Shown here piece after piece: positions 1-7,060 of a stretch of 24,427 bases of DNA (positions are counted from its first letter, which is position 1; every line of letters starts with the position of its first letter). The translations under genes and the position numbers were made by a program. The notes under the pieces are model-generated. The model saw only the letters and a program-made list of their open reading frames with translations. It made no database searches and was not told the DNA's origin. Source of the DNA: JBAXLO01 sp037134755 (GTDB lineage: Bacteria > Bacteroidota > Bacteroidia > Bacteroidales > JACABE01); assembly GCA_037134755.1 (NCBI GenBank), contig JBAXLO010000052.1, forward strand, positions 1 to 24,427, given 5' to 3'.

Positions 1-2003
1 GCAAATAGTATAAATAACTTCCAAAGACTTATACCTTGGTTCATTTCTTTTATCATTTCACCAAGATGTCTTTTACTTGTTTCAATAACCGATGTGTTTT
101 TTAATTGTTTATCTTTAACCAAAGTGTTTAAATCCTTAATTGAATAACAATCCGGTTGCGATTCGTTTCTATCATAATTTAATGAAATTCCTGATAGTTT
201 AGTATTTCCTGAATAAATTAAATAATTTCCTGCTTTCTTTATCTGATTATGAAGAAAAATATTTGTATAAGTATCAATTGTTTTTGTTTCAGGTATTATT
301 TCAAAATTTTGTTCACTACCTTTTATCTTTAACACATTCTCGTTATTAGCAGATGAAAGAATGTTTTGTATCTCAATCACTTCATCGTTACCTATTGTGT
401 AGGATAATTTATTGGCAGGTATACTTTGCAATGCAATATTGAATAAAGCAGGAACAAATATGGCATGTTTAGGGAAGTTGCTCCAAGTTGTATTTAAAGA
501 AGTGGCACAAAGATATATCTTCCCTTTTCCTGAATAGGAAACGGATAAGAAGTCTTTTCCATTTTGCATTTTTAATAAGGATTCCTTACGGGATAAAAGC
601 TTATCATTTAAAGTAAAATGAGTAAATACTTTTGGTAAGTCAATGTTCTCAGGAATCTTCTCAAATACATCCGAAAAGATGGAATGATTTAGATTAATAG
701 TCTCTATTTTCGAATCAGCTGTGTCAATAGATTGGTAGCCTCCGCAGTTTAAAGCAGAAGTTAACTGACGATAACTTTCTAAATCTGCCTTTTCGGAAGG
801 GAATATTAATAAACTTCCTCCATTTATAACATATCTATTTATTTCTTGTGTAAGTCCTGATGATATTGATTTTATTCCGTTCAACACTACTAAAGTATTG
901 TTTTTTAATAGTGAGTAATCAATATTGTTTTCAGATGAATTCTTAAAAACAAATACAGAGTCAAGTTTAAATAACTTATTTAAATATGGTGACTCCCCAT
1001 CTCCATTAATAGCCAAAAGATGTATGTTTTCGGCAACATTAAACGAAAAGAAATATTTATCATCGTAAGTTAAAGGGTAATCAGTTATTTCTGCATATCC
1101 GTTTTCAATACCATTCTCATCAATTCTAAATGTTAATGGTATCAGTAATTCTTCTTTTTCTTTTATATCAAAACTTGCAACAGCTCTTTGTTTCCCATTT
1201 ATCATAAGTTTAAGTGGGATTTTCTCGTAAGGTACATCCGATGCATTTTTTATCTTTACGATTAGTTTAACTGTTTTTCCTAATTGCATTACAGGAGTGT
1301 CGAACCAACAACTATCAATATATATATTGTTAATTTTCTGAGAACTTATTGGGATAAAACAAGTAGTTAAATTTGTATCTAACTTAAGTGAATTGATATC
1401 AATAATGCTTTTCTGGAAGTCACTTATAATATATGATGTTTTATTAACTGAATTAACAGTATTCTCAATGTCCATCTGTCGTTTAGTAATCTCTGAAAGC
1501 TTTTTTACAGATGGAGATATCTCTACTTCATCAAGCAATTCTAGGAACTCATCTTTACTTAACAAACGTTGATGTTTTCCTTCAAAGTCATTTGTTAATA
1601 ATTGAAAAAGGTCAGAGTTATTATAGGCTGATAATATTTCGCGAGCCTTTGTTTTAGCTACATCCAGAAGCTTATTCTCATCTGATAATGCTTCCATACT
1701 AAAAGAGTTGTCAACATAAATGCTCACAACATTTTTACCTTGTATTGTTTTTTTAGTTCCTGCAAAAGGAATAAATGGCTGTGCAAATGCAAATACAAGA
1801 CAAGCAATAGCGAGTATCCTCATGATTAAAACAATTAAATGTTTCAATCGCGAATACTTTTGAGTTTGCAATTTCAATTCTTCTAGAAAGCTTACATTCG
1901 AAAAATAAACTTTCTTAAATCGCCTGAAATTAAACAAATGTATAACCACAGGTATTCCTGTAGCTATTAAACCCCACAAAAAATATGGATTGATAAATTG
2001 CAT
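1..2003 (-). CDS. BatA-domain / VWA-like double-membrane-segment protein (3' end beyond window)
   Basis: I translated this frame from the ATG at 2003. It stays open for 667 codons to the window edge, so the C-terminus is missing. The N-terminus has the BatA-type layout: MQFINPYFLWG, a first membrane segment (about residues 6-24), a basic HLFNFRRFKK stretch, and a second membrane segment (about 60-80) ending FAFAQPF. A von Willebrand A-like start follows, VSIYVDNSFSME near residue 97, which keeps the DxSxS metal-site pattern. The remainder is a long beta-rich, presumably periplasmic part. The visible end (LWKLFILFA) looks like the start of a C-terminal membrane segment, as in full-length Bacteroidota relatives of about 670-700 aa. 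The family is known from aerotolerance (Bat) loci and as orphan copies; the specific role here is unknown. The family call is solid, the function is not. Confidence 0.85.
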   Translation of the reverse strand, partial: MQFINPYFLWGLIATGIPVVIHLFNFRRFKKVYFSNVSFLEELKLQTQKYSRLKHLIVLIMRILAIACLVFAFAQPFIPFAGTKKTIQGKNVVSIYVDNSFSMEALSDENKLLDVAKTKAREILSAYNNSDLFQLLTNDFEGKHQRLLSKDEFLELLDEVEISPSVKKLSEITKRQMDIENTVNSVNKTSYIISDFQKSIIDINSLKLDTNLTTCFIPISSQKINNIYIDSCWFDTPVMQLGKTVKLIVKIKNASDVPYEKIPLKLMINGKQRAVASFDIKEKEELLIPLTFRIDENGIENGYAEITDYPLTYDDKYFFSFNVAENIHLLAINGDGESPYLNKLFKLDSVFVFKNSSENNIDYSLLKNNTLVVLNGIKSISSGLTQEINRYVINGGSLLIFPSEKADLESYRQLTSALNCGGYQSIDTADSKIETINLNHSIFSDVFEKIPENIDLPKVFTHFTLNDKLLSRKESLLKMQNGKDFLSVSYSGKGKIYLCATSLNTTWSNFPKHAIFVPALFNIALQSIPANKLSYTIGNDEVIEIQNILSSANNENVLKIKGSEQNFEIIPETKTIDTYTNIFLHNQIKKAGNYLIYSGNTKLSGISLNYDRNESQPDCYSIKDLNTLVKDKQLKNTSVIETSKRHLGEMIKEMNQGISLWKLFILF

Positions 2004-2177
2004 TTGCTTCTATTAATATAATGTTTATAAACTTCGACAAAATTAACTATAATAACAATCACAATTCCGATTGTTGATAAATTTATTTTTAATGTTGATA
2101 TAATATTTAGAGAAGAACTAAAGAAATCTCATTGTAATAAGGAAGAATATTGCCTTAATAAAGGTTTTGCTATTTAC

Positions 2178-2669
2178 TTAACTGATTTTAGTTTCTCCTT
2201 TTTGCGTCAAAATATAATTTAACAAAACAATAGAATAATATCTTTTATTTCTAATTAGCTCTTCAAATATTGTTTTTAAATTGTCTATTAATCCTTTATC
2301 CTTAGCAATTGAAAGCAATCCTAATGTTCCTACACAGTTTATTCCTAAATTCTCTGCAATATTCCTTGCCTTTTTATCATCTATTAATAGAAAGTCGGCT
2401 TGCAATTCTTTATATAATATAACAGATTGCGATTCTCCATAGTCCATAACAAAAGTCAAATCATTAAAACCTTTTATTTGAGATATCTTATCTTTGAAAA
2501 ATATACAAATCCGTTTATGAAATGGTTTTTTATCGTCAATTGAGATTTCATCCCATACTGCTTGAGGTATCTTAATATCATCAAATAACGAATTAAGTAA
2601 TTCAAGTTTATCAATAAGAGCTAAAGAAAATATTGGTCCCGAATCAGCAATAACCAGTCCGTTTTTCAT
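2178..2669 (-). CDS. DUF3368 PIN-domain toxin (VapC-like)
   Basis: This 163-aa protein fits the DUF3368 branch of PIN-domain proteins, predicted metal-dependent RNases that act as toxins. The acidic residues sit where the family has them: D9 in IADSGP, E41 in AVWDEIS, E79 in DYGES, and D97/D98 in LLIDDKKAR. The conserved GTLGLLSIAKDKGLI block follows. Its start codon lies one base after the stop of the upstream UPF0175 gene, so the two are almost certainly cotranscribed and translationally coupled. The C-terminal tail after about residue 140 is typical of the family. The RNA target cannot be read from the sequence. All the key acids are present, so the enzyme is likely active. Confidence 0.85.
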   Translation of the reverse strand: MKNGLVIADSGPIFSLALIDKLELLNSLFDDIKIPQAVWDEISIDDKKPFHKRICIFFKDKISQIKGFNDLTFVMDYGESQSVILYKELQADFLLIDDKKARNIAENLGINCVGTLGLLSIAKDKGLIDNLKTIFEELIRNKRYYSIVLLNYILTQKGETKIS

Positions 2670-2670
2670 A

Positions 2671-2931
2671 TTATTTTAACTTTTCAATATCTTTCATAAC
2701 ATCATCTTCCGTCAAATTAGAAATGGGTACACCATTTTCAAATAATAATGTTTCAAAATCAAACCTTGATAATCCTGCTATTTGTGAAGCTTTGCCAATT
2801 GTTAATTTTTGTAATTTATATAGTCTTATAGCCAATGAAAACAGTATATCTTGTTTTAGTTCTTTTTCATTCTCATTCAGAGTTAATAAAATATCTGAAG
2901 GAAGATCTATCGTTATAGTTTGTGTATTCAT
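2671..2931 (-). CDS. UPF0175 family antitoxin
   Basis: This 86-aa protein matches the UPF0175 layout. A short N-terminal strand with TITIDLPSDIL is followed by a helical segment with KQDILFSLAIRLYKLQKLTIGKASQIAGLSRFDF. That segment contains the helix-turn-helix-like core (KLTIGKASQIAGLSRFDFETLL), which in this family is used for operator DNA binding. It precedes a PIN-domain DUF3368 gene by one base, the classical antitoxin-first order. By family precedent it should neutralise the toxin and autorepress the operon. A -7-like box lies just upstream. The overlapping plus-strand frame is only a shadow. Confidence 0.88.
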   Translation of the reverse strand: MNTQTITIDLPSDILLTLNENEKELKQDILFSLAIRLYKLQKLTIGKASQIAGLSRFDFETLLFENGVPISNLTEDDVMKDIEKLK

Positions 2932-2942
2932 ACTATTTATTT

Positions 2943-2954
2943 TTTACAAAGATA
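2943..2954 (-). promoter_or_regulatory. Likely promoter -7 box of the antitoxin-toxin operon
   Basis: On the minus strand TATCTTTG (2954-2947) is a perfect match to the Bacteroidota -7 consensus TAnnTTTG, and it lies about 16 bases ahead of the antitoxin ATG. I do not see a good TTTG -33 box at the expected spacing. The predicted leader is very short. Confidence 0.45.
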
Positions 2955-3010
2955 CGAATAAAATGTATTCTAATTCGTAATTCTTAATTTTTAATTCGTA
3001 ATTGATTTTC

Positions 3011-3589
3011 TTATTCATTTAAACCTTTCCCATTAAGGATTTGCTGAATACATTTATCAATCCTCGATTCTCTTGTTTTTGATTGTTTTGGTTGTGAGAA
3101 ATAAAAAAGATATGCTCTTTGCCTACCCGGTGTCAATGCTTCGAAAGCAGTTTTCAAGTCAGGGAATTCATTTAATTTGAATTGAAATTCTTCGGGAATA
3201 TCATATTCTTCAGTCTTTTTAAAGCTAACTTTTAAGCCTGCTTTCTCTATTTCAATAGCTTCATAAATATAAGTTTTTATGATCGGTTCCAACTCAATTA
3301 CTTCATTAAAATTAGTGAATCTTATCTGACGACCAGCCTGTACATTCTCTGTTTGTTGAATTAAAATACCATTGGCATCATTTAACAATGCACCTTTGAA
3401 AAACAATAGTGCAAAGTATTCTTTAAACCCATGTATTAATACTATATTGCTATTCTGAAACGTATAACAAGGCCAACCCCATTTCAATTCTTCGTTTAAC
3501 TGACAGTCGCGAACGATCTTTCTTAATTGTTCCACTTCTTTATGCCACTTCCCTGCTTTTTTTAAAAATACATCACCCTTAGCATCCAT
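3011..3589 (-). CDS. YdeI/OmpD-associated family protein (DUF1801 + OmdA-like)
   Basis: This 192-aa protein has the two-part structure of the YdeI family. Residues about 15-115 form a DUF1801-like domain (WHKEVEQLRKIVRDCQLNEELKWGWPCY, then IVLIHGFKEYFALLFFKGALL). Residues about 130-190 form the OmdA/bacteriocin-protection-like tail, with IPEEFQFKLNEFPDLKTAFEALTPGRQRAYLFYFSQPKQSKTRESRI. The length is normal for the family, and the start gives the conserved N-terminus (MDAKGDVFLKKAGKWHKE). Family members are small cytosolic proteins of poorly defined role; B. subtilis YdeI and E. coli OmdA-like proteins are linked to stress or antimicrobial tolerance. It stands alone between the toxin operon and an unrecognised gene. 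Confidence 0.85.
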   Translation of the reverse strand: MDAKGDVFLKKAGKWHKEVEQLRKIVRDCQLNEELKWGWPCYTFQNSNIVLIHGFKEYFALLFFKGALLNDANGILIQQTENVQAGRQIRFTNFNEVIELEPIIKTYIYEAIEIEKAGLKVSFKKTEEYDIPEEFQFKLNEFPDLKTAFEALTPGRQRAYLFYFSQPKQSKTRESRIDKCIQQILNGKGLNE

Positions 3590-3668
3590 TCTATTTATTT
3601 ATTATTCTTGAAAATAATAGAACACTTTTCTTTAAATAATGTTTTATCCTACTAAACCTTAATCCAAC

Positions 3669-3971
3669 CTATGCTTTTTTACCTCTATCTTTCAGTAACA
3701 TTAATACCTCTAGCATTTTACCATATTGATCAAATAAATTCAAGTAAGTAGATCCTTTTTCAAATCTATCAATCTTATTTTTTTCTATATATTTTTGTAA
3801 ACCCTCCATTGAATCCATGTCAACTTTTTCAAAATAATTAATAAACTCATACTGTGACATCCAATCTCTTTTTTCGAGTTTCTCTTGTAATCTGCCATTC
3901 TTTACTATAAAATCAATAGTTAGCTTATTTACTATTTCTTCATAATTCTCTGCTGTTATTGTTACTTTCAT
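3669..3971 (-). CDS. Unrecognised 100-aa protein
   Basis: I do not recognise this gene. It encodes a short, charged, mostly helical protein with alternating Lys/Glu and aromatic residues (EKLEKRDWMSQYEFINYFEKVDMDSMEGLQKYIEKN). It has no signal peptide, membrane segment or cysteine. Codon use looks like that of its neighbours, and no other convincing frame overlaps it. It follows the 242-codon gene by about 80 bases on the same strand and could be its downstream partner. Confidence 0.6.
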   Translation of the reverse strand: MKVTITAENYEEIVNKLTIDFIVKNGRLQEKLEKRDWMSQYEFINYFEKVDMDSMEGLQKYIEKNKIDRFEKGSTYLNLFDQYGKMLEVLMLLKDRGKKA

Positions 3972-4050
3972 TTTGTTTTGGTATTATTTTTATAATAATT
4001 ATTTCTTTATTAAATTTTAACTGAAATATCAACTACCCCACCAAACTTAT

Positions 4051-4779
4051 TTAATTAATCGCAGCACTCCTAACAGGGCTTTGGATTAAAGCTGTTTTGC
4101 TTTTCTTACCGAAATACACGGCAATGTAATACACTGTCTTACTAATATCAGCAGCATTAAAGGTAGTTTTAAAATTACCTCTAAAAGCCGGACCCATATG
4201 CGACATTTTTTTAATATCAGTTGGAGGTGCATCACCACCTATTTGCTGGTAAATTTCTATACTTTTAGCATCTTTAGGTACTCCCTGCATACCATTGGCT
4301 GAGTTGCGGGTAAATACTTTGTGTTGTAAATGATCGCTTGAATCAATCTTAGTAATGCCCGGATAACTATCTAATGCACTACCCACTAAAGCATTTGCAG
4401 GAGCTTCTCCTGTATATATACCTTTTATGTACCAGGCAAGTAATTTAGCCAATTTAAGATTGCCTGCAACAGCTTTTTGAGCCTGTGGTGCCCAATTATT
4501 ATTTATTAGTTTAAGTAACTCGCTAATAGCTGCATTTATCCTTTCGGTTTTCGCTTTATATGCAACTAAAAGTGCTGCTCTTTCGCTCAACATTAAGGTT
4601 ACAGCATCGGCTTTTGCTTGTATAACTGCCGGAGTAGGGTCAAGATTAGGGGCTATTGTTGGATTAGCAGTAGCTGCATCAGATAAACATAAGATTCTCT
4701 TAATGAAACTAAGTATAGATAAGCCTCTTAAACCGGAAATTAAAATCAGTTCTTTTATTAATTTTTTAGGTGTTGCCAT
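4051..4779 (-). CDS. Unrecognised 242-aa protein, helical N-half and beta-rich C-half
   Basis: I cannot assign a named family. After a basic start (MATPKKLIKEL) and a mildly hydrophobic stretch (ILISGLRGLSILSFIKRILCL, not a clean signal peptide), residues about 35-115 are Ala-rich and probably helical (AVIQAKADAVTLMLSERAALLVAYKAKTERINAAISELLKL). The C-terminal half (about 150-235) is beta-like and ends with a strand pattern (KTVYYIAVYFGKKSKTALIQSPVRSAAIN) resembling the last strands of an FN3-like sandwich. Its upstream region is a long array of degenerate 21-bp repeats, so those repeats lie in its promoter or leader region. Whether array and gene are functionally linked is open. Confidence 0.65.
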   Translation of the reverse strand: MATPKKLIKELILISGLRGLSILSFIKRILCLSDAATANPTIAPNLDPTPAVIQAKADAVTLMLSERAALLVAYKAKTERINAAISELLKLINNNWAPQAQKAVAGNLKLAKLLAWYIKGIYTGEAPANALVGSALDSYPGITKIDSSDHLQHKVFTRNSANGMQGVPKDAKSIEIYQQIGGDAPPTDIKKMSHMGPAFRGNFKTTFNAADISKTVYYIAVYFGKKSKTALIQSPVRSAAIN

Positions 4780-4870
4780 AATACAATATATTTATTTAAG
4801 ACTTAAGTTTAATGTATTTAAATTATCATATAAAAGTGTCAATCCTTTATATATATTTTCAACTCCCAAG

Positions 4871-5101
4871 TATGCAAGACTGAATCTTACACATGCGGGG
4901 CAGACTTTATCATTACTAAAACCTTGTCTTAATAATGGAAGACTTATTCCTAAACATGAAAGACTCAAACCTAGACATTCAAAACTCGTTCCTTCACATG
5001 AAGGCGTGGCTTTATAACATGAAAGGCTTCTTCTTAATAATGCGAGATTCTCCCTTACACATGCCAGAACAGGTCTTGCATATTCGGGGAACGACTTTTT
5101 A
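4871..5101. repeat. Degenerate 21-bp tandem array 1 (11 clear units)
   Basis: The sequence can be cut into consecutive 21-base units starting at 4871, 4892, 4913, 4934, 4955, 4976, 4997, 5018, 5039, 5060 and 5081, with no insertion or deletion. Most units start [CA]ATG followed by a purine run (GAAAGACT or similar), then a pyrimidine run (TTCCTTA or similar), ending in CA or AA. Weaker units continue the same register to about 5270; for example the unit at 5165 (TGTAAAGGCATTG) matches the one at 4997 at about 15 of 21 positions. No unit is an exact copy of another, so this is an old or functionally varied array. It lies between the 242-codon gene and the J-domain gene. Confidence 0.8.
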
Positions 5102-5269
5102 TGTTTAGGAATGATAGATATAGATTGATAAATGCTTCTTTGAATGTGTGATATCAAGCTTTGATGTAAAGGCATTGTTTTATAATTTCGCATAATGCAG
5201 CCTTTAAAACAGTGAATAATGAATTGATTTAAATGATTCGTTGCTTTATTTAAATCAATCAATAAAATA
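5102..5269. repeat. Fading continuation of 21-bp array 1
   Basis: Eight further 21-base segments (5102, 5123, 5144, 5165, 5186, 5207, 5228, 5249) keep the register of array 1. They share mainly a unit end of CTTTNA or TTTATAA type and a T-rich start. Similarity is weak and partly composition-driven, so the outer limit is uncertain. Confidence 0.4.
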
Positions 5270-5608
5270 TTTAATTTAATGAAAATACAATTTATGGTAT
5301 TGATAAATATGAAACGCAGTAGCGATACACGTGCTATTATTGGGCCTAGCGCATGTGAAATGTTTGAATTTGTGATTGTAGAAACTTCCCTTTTCATTTT
5401 AAATATTAAGCCAATCCAGTGTATCGGCAAGTATTAATGTGATGCTGGTTGATGTTCTATCAGATCATTATAACAATAATTATAATCAATGATTTACTCT
5501 TCTAAGAGGTGTGCAAGTTATAAATTAATTCAATACAAAAGTCATTTATTATCTTTTATTTTATGATTTAAATAATAATAATGATAAGTATTTTGTTAAA
5601 GTATTGTA
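5270..5608. other. AT-rich intergenic stretch, nothing recognised
   Basis: I see no convincing gene, RNA or terminator here. A minus-strand frame runs from 5430 through array 1 to 4792, but its residue use looks non-coding. The short G+C-richer patch near 5310-5360 shows no clear structure. Confidence 0.5.
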
Positions 5609-5653
5609 AATCATCAAATCACTAAATCACCAATTCACCAATTCACCAAATCC
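5609..5653. repeat. Short tandem repeat of about 9-10 bp (AATCACCA/ATTCACCA)
   Basis: Four to five imperfect copies of AATCACTA, AATCACCA and ATTCACCA abut the stop codon of the J-domain gene. Such simple A+C repeats are common between Bacteroidota genes. No function is implied. Confidence 0.6.
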
Positions 5654-6162
5654 TATTTCGATTTCCTCAGCAGATTCCATCCATAAATAATTATTATCAA
5701 GAAGAAAATGGATGTCACAACACCTGTCAAACTTAAGAAACTATCTTCTTTTACAAAGATTAATCTTTTTATACCTAATACCAACATGTTAATACCAATC
5801 AAAACAAATACATAAAACATAAACTTATCGCTATAAGCAACATTAGGTTTATAATTTTTGTAGTCTTCTTCCTCTTTATTTATTTTTTGATAATTTTTAG
5901 CATTATACGACTTATTACGAACACTTCTACCATACTTTTTATAATCTTCTACAATATCAAACTCTTTTATTTCAGGAGTCTCAATGTCTTTTAACAATGT
6001 ATGATACGCCTCATTCAACTGTTGAAATTTAAGATTAGCATCCGCAGCATTATTAGCATCAGGATGAATAAGCTTAGCCTTTTTGCGGTAAGCTTTCTTG
6101 ATCTGCTCTTTGTTAGCATCTGAATTTAACCCTAATATATCATAACATTGCTGAAGAAACAT
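5653..6162 (-). CDS. Membrane-anchored J-domain protein
   Basis: Residues 5-65 of this 169-aa protein form a J-domain: CYDILGLNSDANKEQIKKAYRKKAKLIHPDAN, with the catalytic HPD triad at 33-35, followed by the helix FQQLNEAYHTLL. The domain should stimulate the ATPase of a DnaK-type Hsp70. A charged linker (about 70-110) leads to two C-terminal membrane segments (about 113-136, FMFYVFVLIGINMLVLGI, and 144-164, LSLTGVVTSIFFLIIIIYGW). The G/F, zinc and client-binding domains of DnaJ are absent, so this is a class III J-protein placed at the inner membrane. It is divergent from trmD, with back-to-back promoters. The client is unknown. Confidence 0.88.
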   Translation of the reverse strand: MFLQQCYDILGLNSDANKEQIKKAYRKKAKLIHPDANNAADANLKFQQLNEAYHTLLKDIETPEIKEFDIVEDYKKYGRSVRNKSYNAKNYQKINKEEEDYKNYKPNVAYSDKFMFYVFVLIGINMLVLGIKRLIFVKEDSFLSLTGVVTSIFFLIIIIYGWNLLRKSK

Positions 6163-6180
6163 CTTTAACTAAATTTTGCA

Positions 6181-6188
6181 CAAAGTTA
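6181..6188 (-). promoter_or_regulatory. -7 box of the J-domain gene promoter
   Basis: The minus strand reads TAACTTTG, a perfect TAnnTTTG match, about 18 bases before the J-domain ATG. The -33 element is not clear. Confidence 0.5.
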
Positions 6189-6216
6189 TATCTTTAATCA
6201 GAAATAGAATTAATCC

Positions 6217-6246
6217 TTCGTTATATTTTTTTAATTGTTAACTTTG
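6217..6246 (+). promoter_or_regulatory. Promoter of trmD
   Basis: TTCG (6217-6220, a near match to TTTG) and a perfect -7 box TAACTTTG (6239-6246) are separated by 18 bases, the usual Bacteroidota spacing. The trmD ATG follows 16 bases after the -7 box, so the leader would be about 10 nucleotides. The same TAACTTTG occurs on the opposite strand 50 bases away for the divergent gene. Confidence 0.6.
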
Positions 6247-6262
6247 CAGATAAATTTACTGT

Positions 6263-6937
6263 ATGCGAATAGACATCATTACTATATTTCCTGAAATGTT
6301 TGAAGGCCCTTTTAATCATTCAATTGTAAAAAGAGCCAAGGATAAGCAACTTGCCGAAATACATTTTCACCAGCTTAGAGATTATTCCGATAATAAACAT
6401 AAGCATGTGGACGACTACCCTTTCGGGGGAGGGGCTGGGATGGTGATGATGATTGAGCCTATTGCAAAGTGTATAGATACTTTAAAGTCACAAAGAACGT
6501 ATGATGAGGTGATTTATACAAGCCCTGATGGCGAAATACTCACACAAAAGCTTGCCAATCGTATCTCTTTATTTAATAATATTATTTTACTTTGTGGTCA
6601 TTACAAAGGTATTGATGAGCGTATCCGCGAACATTATATTACTTCCGAAATTTCGATAGGCGATTACGTTTTATCCGGTGGCGAACTTGCTGCCTGTGTA
6701 ATTACTGACGCTGTTATCAGGCTATTGCCCGGTGTTCTCAACGACGAAACATCTGCTTTATCCGATTCATTTCAGGATAATTTGTTGTCGCCCCCTGTTT
6801 ACACGCGTCCCTCTGATTATAAAGGTTTAAAAGTGCCTGATATTTTACTTTCTGGCAATGATAAACTTATTAACAACTGGAAATATGAACAAGCAATAGA
6901 ACGTACAAAGCTAAGGCGCCCAGACTTATTAAAATAA
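6263..6937 (+). CDS. trmD: tRNA (guanine37-N1)-methyltransferase TrmD
   Basis: TrmD transfers a methyl group from S-adenosylmethionine to N1 of G37 next to the anticodon, preventing +1 frameshifting. The 224-aa sequence is full length and shows the family signatures. These are the start MRIDIITIFPEMF, the glycine loop DYPFGGGAGMVMM (51-63), YTSPDGEILTQ (about 86-96), LLCGHYKGIDERIREHY (about 109-125), and the trefoil-knot SAM site IGDYVLSGGELAACVITDA (about 132-150). The usual rpsP-rimM-trmD-rplS neighbourhood is not seen here, which is common in Bacteroidota. The start is fixed by the conserved N-terminus and a promoter just upstream. Confidence 0.97.
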   Translation: MRIDIITIFPEMFEGPFNHSIVKRAKDKQLAEIHFHQLRDYSDNKHKHVDDYPFGGGAGMVMMIEPIAKCIDTLKSQRTYDEVIYTSPDGEILTQKLANRISLFNNIILLCGHYKGIDERIREHYITSEISIGDYVLSGGELAACVITDAVIRLLPGVLNDETSALSDSFQDNLLSPPVYTRPSDYKGLKVPDILLSGNDKLINNWKYEQAIERTKLRRPDLLK

Positions 6938-6971
6938 TTAGTGATTTTTAACTTTTACAATTCCCTGTTTT

Positions 6972-7017
6972 GTACTTTCGATTGTTTTTTTTATTAGTTT
7001 TGTAAAAAATACTTTAG
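6972..7017 (+). promoter_or_regulatory. Candidate promoter region of the GT-C/TPR cluster
   Basis: Two near matches to TAnnTTTG lie here: TACTTTCG (6973-6980) and TACTTTAG (7010-7017). Only the second leaves room for a normal leader before the ATG at 7061. Its -33 partner would fall in a T-rich stretch near 6982-6990 without a clean TTTG. This is a weak call. Confidence 0.3.
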
Positions 7018-7060
7018 ATGTCATTTATATTTAAAAGCATCAAATAAAAACAAGAAATAC

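Noticed and set aside
2723..2980. Plus-strand 85-codon frame across the antitoxin
   Set aside because: It is the complement of a well-supported UPF0175 gene, and its residue use is not protein-like.
4703..5017. Plus-strand frame with heptads such as HERLKPR and HSKLVPS
   Set aside because: It starts inside the 242-codon gene and ends at a stop within array 1 while the repeats continue, so the heptads reflect the 21-bp DNA period rather than a protein.
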